Positions 45,604 through 56,404 of a stretch of DNA of 64,000 bases are shown here, one piece after another. This DNA is from Melastoma dodecandrum (taxonomy: Eukaryota; Streptophyta; Magnoliopsida; Myrtales; Melastomataceae). The stretch spans positions 2,852,001 through 2,916,000 of the forward strand of contig JARUPY010000290.1 of assembly GCA_029817715.1 (NCBI GenBank). Direction: 5' to 3'. A model generated the notes under the pieces. That model ran no database searches. It was given only the letters and a program-made list of their open reading frames with translations, and was not told where the DNA came from. A program made the translations under genes and the position numbers. Every line of letters starts with the position of its first letter. The stretch's first letter is position 1.

Positions 45604-47259
45604 TCAGTTACATCTCTCAACAATTTTGGTCACCGTGTCCCCGTATGTGATCGTGTACCCACTCAAGGTTGATCCGATGTTGAGTGCCCTGTAACATTCG
45701 GGTGAATTTTCTGATTTGAAGGTCTGCTCCTTCAACGGGGTGACTACGATTCTATCGCTGCCTATGTATTGAAAGTTCTTAAAATAAGCAGACCTGCCTG
45801 TGTTGTACGAAGGAAAGAATCCATATCCCATCAACGGGTAAGATAGGCCGGGTTTATTCTTCACTGTCCCGCCGAAGGACAAGTACGTTGCACATTCATC
45901 TAGGTGGGTGAACAACTCCCTGGGCCAATACCCTAATGGGATTTCCTGAGGTGTCACCAACAGCCACCAGTTGAGTGTTTCTATATCTTGATATATCTTT
46001 ATAAAGATATATATTTGCACTCCGTTGTAAGCGGATACTCGCGGAAAAGTTGCACCTAGCGGAAGTCCCGCATCAATCTGTACAAATCCCGGGCAATGCA
46101 AGTCATAGCATCCCGTATTATTGTACCCCTTCAACAATGTCATACAAATGAATCTTACATACATAAGGGCCTATAATTTAGTGTAAAGTTTGAAGTAGAC
46201 TAATGATCTGATAAATTTTGCTAGAGCTCTTTCACGTGAGATTATTTATGTCCTGAGCAAAAGATTATATCTCACGTAACAATAAGTCCGCACTTTAGAA
46301 GAATCACTTTAATTTTTTTTTGAGAAAAACAAAAACTAAAAATAAACGTGAGAAGAACGTACCTTCCAATAAGTAGAAAAGTGAGTTTGAGTGTCATTGT
46401 ACAATTCTGGGTAAACCTAAATTTTAAAGATTGAGGCATATTAGGACAACTAAGATTTAAAAAATAACAATTGCATTCATTTGAGTTATATATGTATGTA
46501 ATTACCGCCCATCCAACATAGATAGCATGAATGTCATTTGTCGGTCCTCCTCCTAAACGAATCATTGCTGAATTTGTTTGCACCTCAAAAGTTGGCGGAT
46601 TAAGGATGCCAATGTATGCAGTCCCTCCGCAGAAGGAATCTTCAGGAGGTAAGTTTATGCCCACAACTGCCCTCTTCATTAATCCACATTTTCATTTACA
46701 TTAAAAGATTCGTCATTTTTAACGAAAGAAGTTCAAAATTCCTAAAGTCGATTAGTATATCTGGAAAACATTCGGAAGCTAGCTTACACGAAAACCCGAG
46801 TCTTTCGTCTTTGGATCGTAGCCATCTAAACGATCCTCGGAAGTTCTCTCTTCCCGTATCGCCACTCTCCTTATAGGAACAGTTCCATCGGGGCAGCGGT
46901 CGGAATCTCTGAATGTCATCATCTCTTTGACATAAGACCAGCTCCTCTTTGCATCTGTGTCGGGAGCGTTAGTTGGCTTCATCTGCTTCATGTAAAAAAC
47001 CATCATTCATCACATAAATTAAAAAACATATATTGAAAAAAATTTGAGTGCATGCCTGTAGCTTGTGATCCTTAAGCAGTGGATTGCGGAAAGCAGGTTG
47101 GTCGTATATATCAACACAGTCGATCGTATCACCGGAACGAGTCACAAAGCTTTTCACCGGAAATTTATCAGCCTTTTTACCCAGATGCTTGGAAAAAACA
47201 TTGTTGTTGTTGATGACGAACACTACCAGTAGAGCGATGATGCACCTCCAATCTGCCAT
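45604..47259 (-). CDS. Neprosin-domain (DUF239/DUF4409) secreted protein, 5 exons, intact frame
   Basis: Neprosins are secreted glutamic peptidases that cut after proline; most plant family members are untested. Exons (minus): 47259-47056, 46982-46788, 46673-46506, 46416-46363, 46128-45604, giving 381 aa with all junctions in phase 0. Residues 1-23 look like a signal peptide (MADWRCIIALLVVFVINNNN). The activation peptide follows (GDTIDCVDIYDQPAF, RCPDGTVPIRR), then the beta-sandwich domain (SFCGGTAYIGILNPP, VYPELYNDTQTHFSTYWK, NWWLLVTPQEIPLGYWPREL). Intron 1 has a GC donor (CAG/GCATG); the others are GT-AG. The two motifs that carry the catalytic Glu read IYVGW (usually IEAGW) at about residue 185 and FGGTV (usually WGGEV) at 295, so a non-catalytic protein is likely. 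One G is missing near the end, so the family ending GGHGGQNC is replaced by GDTVTKIVERCN. Copies A, B and C are broken relatives. Confidence 0.85.
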
Positions 47260-47722
47260 CTTCTTGTAGTGCCATGAAAAATTACTGTTTACTTTGTTTT
47301 ATAGTTGGTCAGAGAAGGAGAGGACAGAGATTTCAATGATAGGTAATCATTATTCACCTTTAGGGTATGTTTGGATTTGGATTTTAATTTATCACTAAAT
47401 TAGTTTTTTTGTAACGAGAAAGTTTAAATATATCAACAAATCTAGAAAATTTTAAAATCATATTTGTTACTGTACTAGTTAAATTTAATGGTAGCAATTG
47501 TGTGGAGTCTCATAAATTTCTAATATGACCAATTTCTAACCTATTTTATATCATATCAATTGAAAGTGAATATTAATGTACTCACCTTGGAAGTGAATAA
47601 ATCAAAAGTGAATATTAACGGGCTCACCTCGGAAGTGTTCTTCTTTGTCGCATTCGCATGGCTGCCTTTGTCATCCGATTTATTAGACAAGGACCGTGAG
47701 GATAATGTCTAAACAATAGTTT
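47260..47722. other. Upstream region of neprosin gene; diverged dispersed repeat
   Basis: The first ~150 bp upstream of the ATG is the likely promoter/5' UTR but no clear TATA stands out. From about 47560 on it resembles the inner end of the 22600/33010 inverted repeat. Confidence 0.4.
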
Positions 47723-48157
47723 TCACAAGGCAAACTGTGGTTTGCTTTGTTCTCGCCTTCCTTGTCCCCTTTGAGCTACTGCCATAACAGCACTGCTCAC
47801 ATTTCCTATTGTTTCTGGAAAACAGACGAAATTCATAGCCGACTGACCCGAGTATAAGAACGTGATGTTGCACATGTATATGAGGGTCAGTCTCATCAAA
47901 GTGTTGACCGACATTGTAGTCATGTATGCTTGTGATTGTATCAAGTTTGAAGGTGCTCCTGCAATTGTGGGGACAGTAGATTCTCTTGTCATGATTTGAT
48001 CCGGAGCATTAAAATTCCGGACAGCTGGAACGAAATGGCGGGGATGTGTCTTTTCTTTCTGTTCTTGGGTGTTGTTGTGATGGGGAGGGGTCCTTCCCCG
48101 GTCCTTATTAGAGTTGAAAAAGGTAACCTTACAAAGATAAGCCGACCCTTCAAGCAA
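47723..48157 (-). other. Unrecognised ORF, duplicated inverted at 54773-55075
   Basis: A 144-codon frame containing RNFNAPDQIMTRESTVPTIA, QSQAYMTTMSVNTLMRLTLI and LYSGQSAMNFVCFPE. MTTMSVNTLMRLTLIYMCNI looks like a signal peptide or membrane segment. I do not recognise the family. The inverted copy keeps the frame through FLYS with few substitutions and then breaks at an insertion junction. A GTGAG donor-like site lies further along the minus strand. It may be an exon of an unidentified gene or a chance frame in a repeat. Confidence 0.3.
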
Positions 48158-48775
48158 GCTGTCGTTTCTGATGGATGCTACAGTTCCCCCTTCTCTGAAA
48201 GTGGGGAGAGGTCAAATAAAAAGGCATAGCATTCAATTCATTCCAAAAAAGACCAGTTGCAGCGGAAGTGTAAGGTGTACGTAAGGAGAACACTGGTTTT
48301 CTTTATATCATTGAAGAGCCTAGTGGCTGCGCATGTTATGAAGAACCAGCTCCTTTGGATGGAATTTCTCATAAACAGGGGTTGTCAATTACTAACAAAT
48401 TTTGCAGCAAAACAAACGAGCCTATCCCACAAACACCCTAACAATTATTTTTGTTACAGTAACAAATATTATGATTATAGTGACAAAAACTTTTATGACT
48501 ATTTGCTAAAAAAATATTGTAGTGACTTTTCCGGTATTTTGATTAGAACAGACTATTTACCTATCTATCTATCTCCTTGCATTTCGGACACCCCTGTTTA
48601 ATTCTTTTTCCCTTACGCCCGAGATGATCACGCCACACACGAGTATTTAATTGTTGGCAAAATTAGTCACGGTCGTTCCATGCTCTGCTGGAGGGCTTTT
48701 TTCCTTCTTGGGGTTCATTTATTCCTCCCATCTTAAATGAACATACCATCATGCAATAAACGGAACCACGACCTA
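47830..48775 (+). repeat. Dispersed block, inverted copy at 54160-55080
   Basis: About 0.9 kb matching the reverse complement of 54160-55080, including a 95-114 codon frame (NKYYDYSDKNFYDYLLK) that arises from the AT repeat and is probably not a gene. Ends in a scrap of the tRNA-Tyr-like unit (AAACGGAACCACGACCTAAG). Confidence 0.88.
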
Positions 48776-48859
48776 AGTTAACCATCATGCAAAGAAAGAA
48801 AGGTTTGTTATCCTCGTGCAAAGAAAGAAAAAGAGAAATCTAAGTTAACCATCATCAAT

Positions 48860-49155
48860 GGGGGCTTCAGTGTCGTCACGTGTGGCCTGGCTTGTGGCGG
48901 GGACCTCTTACCCGACCTCGGGCCCGGGGCCCGAATCCTGGCCTATGCCAGATCGGGCTTAGATAATCTAGCTCGTGCCAAAGTCCAGGCAAAACATTTT
49001 CAGCCTGGGCCCCAGTACGAGGCTTGCCATAGCCCTGGCCTTAGCTAGAATGCCCAAGCCCGGGCCTAAACAAACTTCAATCTCGTTTAAACAATCCCGG
49101 TTAGGCTCGGGCTCGGCCTCGGGCCCACACGAGCACCCGGGCCCACTCGGGCTCT
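48860..49155. repeat. GGGCCC-rich block, unit 1
   Basis: Dense short motifs CTCGGGCCCGGG, GGCCCGAGTACGAG-like and CCCGGTTAGGCTCGGG. The same block recurs at about 50190-50585, 51600-51985, 53000-53295 and 55130-55550, growing by insertion of CCCTGTTGGGCTC-type subrepeats in units 2, 3 and 5. Not a gene; ORFs on its minus strand are rich in Gly, Pro, Arg from base composition alone. Confidence 0.85.
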
Positions 49156-49291
49156 GTTGACCTACTTTCTGAGAGATTCACTAGGTACACGTTTTGTCCG
49201 GACGGAGATTTTTCATACCGCTCGATTTTCATTCATCGGATGGCAATTGAGTAATGTTTTTTTGTTGAATGCAGGATGTGTGTTTCTCCAC

Positions 49292-49459
49292 ATGTTTGTT
49301 TCACTAGCTTCGGCGATCTCTCCGCCTCCCCATCCACCCTTGTTAACTACACAACATTTGTCGCACCCCACCATGCTTCCGGATCCAAACAAGAAAAAGG
49401 AAAAACAATTAGCTAATCAATATTTTAGTACCATTTTTAGCCGAAGAAGGCATGAGTAG
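49292..49459 (+). pseudogene. PRP first-type segment, unit 1
   Basis: Reads MFVSLASAISPPPHPPLLTT, then QHLSHPTMLPDPNKKKEKQL, and a stop: the leader and the start of a Pro-rich region without membrane helix. Counterparts in other units (near 50700, 52095, 53420 and 55675) have lost the ATG or carry frameshifts. Probably the first exon of an older tandem PRP duplicate. Confidence 0.6.
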
Positions 49460-49547
49460 CAGATCCGACATCCTGTTCAACTGTGAAGTGGTTAACTGCA
49501 ATTGAGTAACGTCTTTTTGGTTGAATGCAGGATTGGTGTTTCTCATC

Positions 49548-49924
49548 ATGTTTGTATCAGTGGCTTTGGCGATCTCTCCGCCTCCTCCCCAACAGGAGTG
49601 GACTGCGCCAGATTTTTCGGCTCCTAGCTTGCAGCCGCCGCCTCCCACCTTGCTGTCGCCGCCTCCATCCCCTTTGCTGCCAACATCTTTCCCACTTCCA
49701 CCAGTCCCTCCGTTACCCTTCTCACTGCCCCCATCATCGTCATCACCCTAGCTATGGTTAGGCCCGCTGATGTTTATTGCATTAATAATAATTTTGTTTA
49801 TTAAATGGTGGCTTTGGAAGAAGAAGAAAGAAGCGGAGGAGCGAGCGGCTGCGGACCGCGCAACAGCGTAGCGACCAGCCGCCACAAACGTCCAGATGAA
49901 TGTGATGGTGAACCCGGACGATTA
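49548..49924 (+). pseudogene. PRP second-type copy, unit 1
   Basis: Leader MFVSVALAISPPPPQQEWTA and Pro-rich arm match the 34.3-kb PRP, but the Trp codon just before the membrane helix reads TAG (about 49748). The downstream helix and the charged KKKEAEERAAADR-type tail, ending VNPDD, are still recognisable in frame with small changes. Confidence 0.8.
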
Positions 49925-50964
49925 GACTCCCGTGAGTGAAGCGAAATATCCTTCAATCTGCCTCAGGAATTCATTAGAGATTTCTCCAGCATTTGACGAT
50001 GTCATAGGATGTAGAGTTGGGTGTGCAAATATTGAAACTGACTCGGCTTTCTCTCGTTTCGGCTGCTCATGTTTACTCGAACTATAGTTTGCAACTCGCT
50101 GCTCTCCTGGACTGAAAATGAAAGGTTTGTTATCCTCGTGAAAAGAAAGAAAAAGAGAAATCTAAGTTAACCATCATCAATGGGGACTTTAGTGTGGTCA
50201 CGTGTGGCCTGTCTTGTGGCGGGTACCACTTATTCGACCTCGGGCCCGGGTATCGAATCTTGGCCCATGCCAGATCAGGCTTGGATAATCTAACCCGTGC
50301 CAAAGTCCAGGCAAAACATTTTCAGCCTAGGCCCGAGTACGAGCCTTGCCCTAGCCCTGGCCTTAGCTAGAATGCCCAACCTCGGGCCCAGACAAACTTC
50401 AATCTCGGTTAAATGATCCCGGTTAGGGTCGGGCCCATGGCCATCCCGGTTAGGGTCGGGCACAGGGCCCACCCTGTTGGGCTCCAGCCCTGGGCCAACA
50501 CGAGCCCTGGGCCCACCCTGTTGGGCTCGGGGCTCCGGTTCGGGCCCACATGAGCACCCGGGCCTACTCGGGCTCCGTTGACCTACTTGCTGAAAGATTC
50601 ACTTGGTACACGTTTATCCCGACTGAGATTTTTCATACCGCTCGATTTTCATTCATTGGATGGCAATTGAGTAAAGTTTTTTTGTTGAATGCAGGATGTG
50701 TTTCTCATCCTGTTTGTTTCAATGGCATCGGCGATCTCTCCGCCTGCCCATCCACCCTTGTTAACTACACAACGTTTGTCGCCCCCCGCCATGCTTCCGG
50801 ATCCAAACAAAAAAAAAGAAAAACAATTTAGCTAATAAATATTTCGGTACCATTGAAGCCGAAGAAGGCATGAGTAGCAGATCCGACTTCCTGCTCAACA
50901 GTGCAGTGGTTCCTACAATTGAGTATCGTCTTTTTGGTTGAATGCAGGATTGGTGTTTCTCATC

Positions 50965-51324
50965 ATGTTTGTATCAGTGGCTTCGGCGGTCTCTCCGCCT
51001 CCTCCCCCACCGGAGTGGACTGCGCCAGATTTTTCGGCTCCTACCTTGCAGCCGCCGCCTCCCACCTTGCCGTCGCCGCCTCCATCCCCTTTGCCGCCAA
51101 CATCTTTCCCACTTCCACCAGTTCCTTCGTTACCCTTCTCACTGCCCCCATCATCGTAATCACCCTGGCTATGGTTAGGCCCGCTGATGTTTATTGCATT
51201 AATAATAACTTTGTTTATTATTTGGTGGCTTTCGAAGGGCCGTGCAGCAGCGGACCGCGCAATAGCGGAGCGATCAGCAGCCACAAACGTCCAGTTGAAC
51301 GTGATGGTGAACCAGGACGATTAG
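50965..51324 (+). pseudogene. PRP second-type copy, unit 2
   Basis: Leader MFVSVASAVSPPPPPPEWTA and Pro arm intact up to LPFSLPPSS, then TAA (TCG TAA TCA) where the 34.3-kb gene has Ser. The helix region (WLGPLMFIALIITLFIIWWL) and tail (RAAADRAIAERSAATNVQLN, VNQDD) follow in the same frame. The basic KKKKEAEE stretch is deleted. Confidence 0.82.
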
Positions 51325-52363
51325 ACTCCTGTGAGTGAAGGGACTAGGGAATCGGCAATATCGACTGATTCCGGTAGATTTTTGCAGCATTTGACGATGT
51401 CACAGGATGTTGAGCTGGGTGTGCAAATATTGAAACTGACTCGGCTTTCTCTCGTTTCGGTTCCTCATGTTTACTCGAACTATAGTTTGCTACTCGTTGT
51501 TCTCTTGGCCTTAAAATGAAAGGTTTCTTATCCTCGTGCAGAGAAAGAAAAAGAGAAATTTAAGTTAACGATCATCAATGGGGACTTCAGTGTGGTCACG
51601 TGTGGCCTGGCTTGTGGCGGGGACCTCTTACCCGACCTCGGGCCCGGGGCCCGAATCTTGGCTCATGCCAGATCGGGCTTGGATGATCAAGCCCGTGCCA
51701 ACGTCCAGGCAAAACATTTTCAGCCTGGCCCCGTGTACGAGCCTTGCCCTAGCCCTGGCCTTAGCTAGAATGCCCAACCTCGGGCCCAGACAAACTTCAA
51801 TCTCGGTTAAATGATCCCGGTTAGGCTCGGGCCCATGGCCATCCCGGTTAGGGTCAGGCACAGGGCCCACCCTGTTGGGCTCCGGCCCTGGGCCAACACG
51901 AGCCCTGGGCCCACCCTGTTGGGCTCGGGGCTCCGGCTCGGGCCCACATGAGCACCCGGGCCTACACGGGCTCCGTTGACCTACTTGCTGAAAGATTCAC
52001 TTGGTACACGTTTTATCCCGACTGAGATTTTTCATACCGCTCGATTTTCATTCATTGGATGGCAATTGAGTAAAGTTTTTTTGTTGAATGCAGGATGTGT
52101 TTCTCATCCTGTTTGTTTCAATGGCATCGGCGATCTCTCCGCCTGCCCATCCACCCTTGTTAACTACACAACGTTTGTCGCCCCCCGCCATGCTTCCGGA
52201 TCCAAACAAAAAAAAAGAAAAACAATTTAGCTAATAAATATTTCAGTACCATTGAAGCCGAAGAAGGCATGAGTAGCAGATCCGACTTCCTGCTCAACAG
52301 TGCTGTGGTTCCTACAATTGAGTATCGTCTTTTTGGTTGAATGCAGGATTGGTGTTTCTCATC

Positions 52364-52715
52364 ATGTTTGTATCAGTGGCTTCGGCGGTCTCTCCGCCTC
52401 CTCCCCCACCGGAGTGGACTGCGCCAGATTTTTCGGCTCCTACCTTGCAGCCGCCGCCTCCCACCTTGCCGTCGCCGCCTCCATCCCCTTTGCCGCCAAC
52501 ATCTTTCCCACTTCCACCAGTTCCTTCGTTACCCTTCTCACTGCCCCCATCATCGTAAGCTATGGTTAGGCCCGCTGATGTTTATTGCATTAATAATAAC
52601 TTTATTTATTATTTGGTGGCTTTCGAAGGGCCGTGCAGCAGCGGACCGCGCAATAGCGGAGCGATCAGCAGCCACAAACGTCCAGTTGAACGTAATGGTG
52701 AACCAGGACGATTAG
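52364..52715 (+). pseudogene. PRP second-type copy, unit 3
   Basis: Nearly identical to unit 2, but with an 8-bp deletion right at the TAA (TCATCGTAAGCTATGG), which changes frame. As a result the helix and tail are joined to a different upstream frame that is itself open. Not a functional PRP as the leader frame stops at LPPSS. Confidence 0.82.
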
Positions 52716-53674
52716 ACTCCTGTGAGTGAAACGACTAGGGAATCGGCAATATCGACAGATTCCGGTAGATTTTTGCAGCATTTGACGATGTCACAGGATG
52801 TTGAGCTGGGTGTGCAAATATTGAAACTGACTCGGCTTTCTCTCGTTTCGGTTCCTCATGTTTACTCGAACTATAGTTTGCTACTCGTTGTTCTCTTGGC
52901 CTTAAAATGAAAGGTTTCTTATCCTCGTGCAGAGAAAGAAAAAGAGAAATTTAAGTTAACGATCATCAATGGGGACTTCAGTGTGGTCACGTGTGGCCTG
53001 GCTTGTGGCGGGGACCTCTTACCCGACCTCGGGCCCGGGGCCCGAATCTTGGCCCGTGCCTGATCGAGCTTGGATAATCTAGCCCGTGCCAAAGCCCAGA
53101 CAAAACATTTTCTGCTTGGGCCCGAGTACGAGCCTTGCGTTGGCCCTGGCTTTAGCGAGAATGCCCGAGCTCGGGCCTGGACAAACTTCAATTTTGGTTG
53201 AACGATCCCGGTTAGGCTCGGGCCCTGGGCCAACCCAGTGCTTGGGCTCGGGCCCACACGAGCACCCGGGCCCACTCGGGCTCCGTTGACCCACTTGCTG
53301 AGAGATTCACTAGGTACACGTTTTGTCCCGACTAAGATTTTTCAAATCGCTCGATTTTCATTCATTGCATGGCAATTGAGCAAAGTTTTTTTGTTGAATG
53401 CAGGATGTGTGTTTCTCATCCTGTTTGTTTCGCTGGCTTTGGCGATCTCTCCGCCTCCCCATCCACCCGTGTTAACTACACAACATTTATCGCCCCCACC
53501 ATGCTTCCGGATCCAAACAATAAAAAGGAAAACCAATTAGTTAATCAATATTTTAGACCCAATGAAGCCGAAGAAGGCATAAGTAGCAGATCCGACATCC
53601 TGTTCAACTGTGAAGTGGTTAACTGCAATTGAGTAACGTCTTTTTGGTTGAATGCATGATTGGTGTTTCTCATC

Positions 53675-53744
53675 ATATTTGTATCAGTGGCTTCGGCGAT
53701 CTCTCCGCCTCCTCCTCCACCGAAGTGGACTGCGCCAGATTTTT
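53675..53744 (+). pseudogene. PRP second-type copy, unit 4, truncated
   Basis: Start ATG is ATA (CATCATATTTGTATCAG) and the sequence stops at CGCCAGATTTTTCG where the inverted insertion begins. Only about 23 codons remain. Confidence 0.8.
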
Positions 53745-55108
53745 CGTGTGTGGCGGGGACTTCATGCAAATTTACTTAAACATCTATTAACGTATTTATT
53801 CTGTGATAAATGTCGTAAAAAGAAATGGATGGGAAGAGGGATGAGAAAGATAATGATTCATGGCATGGGTTCTTTTTTTAAATCAAAACCAACCAAAAAA
53901 ATAAGTTCAATTAGATGACTAAACTCACTTATCGCATGTGGAATGATATATATAAATACATACATATTAATAAAAAAAACACACCAATAGCATATTTACA
54001 CATGTGAGTTAATAATAATATGTGAGCCTGGAGATTTGTGGCCTCCGCTTTGGAAAATATTTCAAACGTTTCTAATAAAATTTTTTAATGGTTATCAAAA
54101 AATGCCTCCCACCTTAGCTCAGTTGGTAGTGCGGAGGGGTACGCCCTTCTTAGGTCGTGGTTCCGTTTATTGCATGATGGGTATGTTCATTTAAGATGGG
54201 AGGAATAAATGAACCCCAAGAAGGAAAAAAGCCCTCCAGCTGAGCATGGAACGACCGTGACTAATTTTGCCAACAATTAAACACTCCTGTGTGGCTTGAT
54301 CATCTCGGGCGTAAGGGAAAAAGAATTAAACAGGGGTATCCGAAATGCAGGGAGATAGATAGATAGATAAATAGTCTGTTCTAATCAAAATACCGGAAAT
54401 GTCACCACAATATTTTTTAGCAAATAGTCATAAAAGTTTTTGTCACTATAATCATAATATTTGTTACCGTGACAAAAATAATTGTTAGGGTGTTTGTGGG
54501 ATAGGCTTGTTTGTTTTGCTGCAAAATTTGTTAGTAATTGACAGCCCCTGTTTATGAGAAATTCCATCCAAAGGAACTGGTTCTTGATAACATGCGCAGC
54601 CATTAGGCACTTCAATGGTATAAGGAAAACCAGTGTTCTCCTTACGTACACCTTACACTTCCGCTGCAACTGTTTTTTTTTTTAATGAATTGAATGATAT
54701 GCCTTTTTATTTGACCTCTCCCCACTTTCAGAGAAGGGGGAACTGTAGCATCCATCAGAAACGACAGCTTGCTTGGAGGGTCGGCCTATCTTTGTAAGGT
54801 TACCTTTTTCAACCCTAATAAGGACCGGGGAAGGACCCCTCCCCATCACAACAACACCCAAGAATAAAAAGAGAAGACACATCCCTCGTCCTTTCGTTCC
54901 AGCTATCCGGAATTTTAATGCTCCGGATCAAATCATGACAAGAGAATCTACTGTCCCCACAATTGCAGGAGCACCTTCAAACTTGATACAATCACAAGCA
55001 TACATGACTACAATGTCGGTAAACACTTTGATGAGACTGACCCTCATATACATGTGCAACATCACGTTCTTATACTCACGTTCTTTTCGTGTGTGGCGGG
55101 GACTTCAT
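53745..55108. other. Inverted insertion in the PRP array bounded by a 21-bp direct repeat
   Basis: The array is broken at 53745. The inserted 1.34 kb is the reverse complement of material found at 22195-22600 and 47830-48775. CGTGTGTGGCGGGGACTTCA plus T occurs at both edges (53745-53765 and 55088-55108). The 21-mer is patched from the array's own CACGTGTGGC and GTGGCGGGGAC motifs. It is too long for an ordinary LTR target duplication and there are no TG/CA ends. Confidence 0.75.
54104..54173 (+). repeat. tRNA-Tyr-derived sequence, copy 3
   Basis: Best preserved copy: GCCTCCCACCTTAGCTCAGT, TGGTAGTGCGGAGGGGTACG, CCCTTCTTAGGTCGTGGTTC. The A box matches tRNA-Tyr well; the region of the anticodon and intron is rearranged; the B box has lost CGAATCC. 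No acceptor stem pairing. Confidence 0.75.
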
Positions 55109-55929
55109 CACTTAACATCATCAATGGGGACTTCAGTGTGGTCACGTGTGGCCTGGCTTGTGGCGGGGACCTCTTACCCGACCTCGGGCCCGGGGCCCGA
55201 ATCTTGGCTCATGCCAGATCGGGCTTGGATGATCAAGCCCGTGCCAACGTCCAGGCAAAACATTTTCAGCCTGGCCCCGTGTACGAGCCTTGCCCTAGCC
55301 CTGGCCTTAGCTAGAATGCCCAACCTCGGGCCCAGACAAACTTCAATATCGGTTAAATGATCCCGGTTAGGCTCAGGCCCATGGCCATCCCGGTTAGGGT
55401 CGGGCACAGGGCCCACCCAGTTAGGCTCCGGCTCGGGCCAACACGAGCCCTGGGCCCACCCTGTTGGGCTCAGGCCCTGGGCCAACCCAGTTAGGCTCCG
55501 GCTCGGGCCCACACGAGCACCCGGGCCGACTCGGGCTCCGTTGACCTAGTTGCTGAAAGATTCACTAGGTACACGTTTTATCCCGACTGAGATTTTTCAT
55601 ACCGCTCGATTTTCATTCATTGGATGGCAATTGAGTAAAGTTTTTTTGTTGAATGCAGGATGTGTTTCTCATCCTGTTTGTTTCAATGGCTTCGGCGATC
55701 TCTCCGCCTGCCCATCCACCCTTGTTAACTACACAACATTTGTCGCCCCCCGCCATGCTTCCGGATCCAAACAAAAAAAAGGAAAAACAATTTAGCTAAT
55801 AAATATTTCAGTACCATTGAAGCCGAAGAAGGCATGAGTAGCAGATCCGACTTCCTGCTCAACAGTGCAGTGGTTCACTGCAATTGAGTAACGTCTTTTT
55901 GGTTGAATGCAGAATTGGTGTTTCTCATC

Positions 55930-56289
55930 ATGTTTGTATTAGTGGCTTCGGCGATCTCTCTGCCTCCTGCCTCACCGGAGTGGCCTGCGCCAGATTTTTC
56001 GCCTCCTACCTTGCAGCCGCCGCCTCCCACCTTGCTGTCGCCACCTCCATCCCCTTTGCCGCCAACATCTTTCCCACTTCCACCAGTTCCTTCGTTACCC
56101 TTCTCACTGCCCCCATCATCGTAATCACCCTGGCTATGGTTAGGCCCGCTGATGTTTATTGCATTAATAATAACTTTATTTATTATTTGGTGGGTTTCGA
56201 AGGGCCGTGTAGCAGCGGACCGCGCAATAGCGGAGCGATCAGCAGCCACAAACGTCCAGTTAAACGTGATGGTGAACCAGGACGATTAG
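55930..56289 (+). pseudogene. PRP second-type copy, unit 5
   Basis: Leader MFVLVASAISLPPASPEWPA and Pro arm, then the same TCG TAA as unit 2, followed by the helix and tail. Carries its own substitutions in the arm, so it is not part of the recent unit 2/3 duplication. Confidence 0.8.
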
Positions 56290-56404
56290 ACTCCTGTGAG
56301 TGAAGCGACTAGGGAATCGGCAATATCGACAGATTCCGGTAGATTTTTGCAGCATTTGACGATGTCATAGGATGTTGAGCTGGGTGTGCAAATATTGAAG
56401 ATTT

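Larger units (their letters stand above)
48850..56400 (+). repeat. Tandem array of ~1.4-kb PRP units (five copies)
   Basis: Units start at CATCAATGGGG near 48852, 50172, 51571, 52962 and 55116. Each has (1) a 300-400 bp GC-rich block full of GGGCCC/CTCGGG motifs, (2) a first PRP exon-like segment, (3) a ~100-bp linker, (4) a second, fuller PRP segment and (5) the PRP 3' flank. Units 2 and 3 are almost identical over their full length (period 1398 and 1391 bp); unit 4 is cut by an inverted insertion; unit 1 has diverged most. The array reads plus, opposite to the single PRP gene at 34.3 kb. Confidence 0.93.

Noticed and set aside
48257..48601. 114-codon ORF with NKYYDYSDKNFYDY
   Set aside because: Tyr/Asn/Lys-rich translation of an AT-rich dispersed repeat; other copies (45.1 kb) lack the frame.
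50290..53294. Frames reading GPDPNRDGHGP and similar on the minus strand of the GC-rich blocks
   Set aside because: They arise from repeated GGGCCC-type motifs, shift between units and have no start context or conserved ends.
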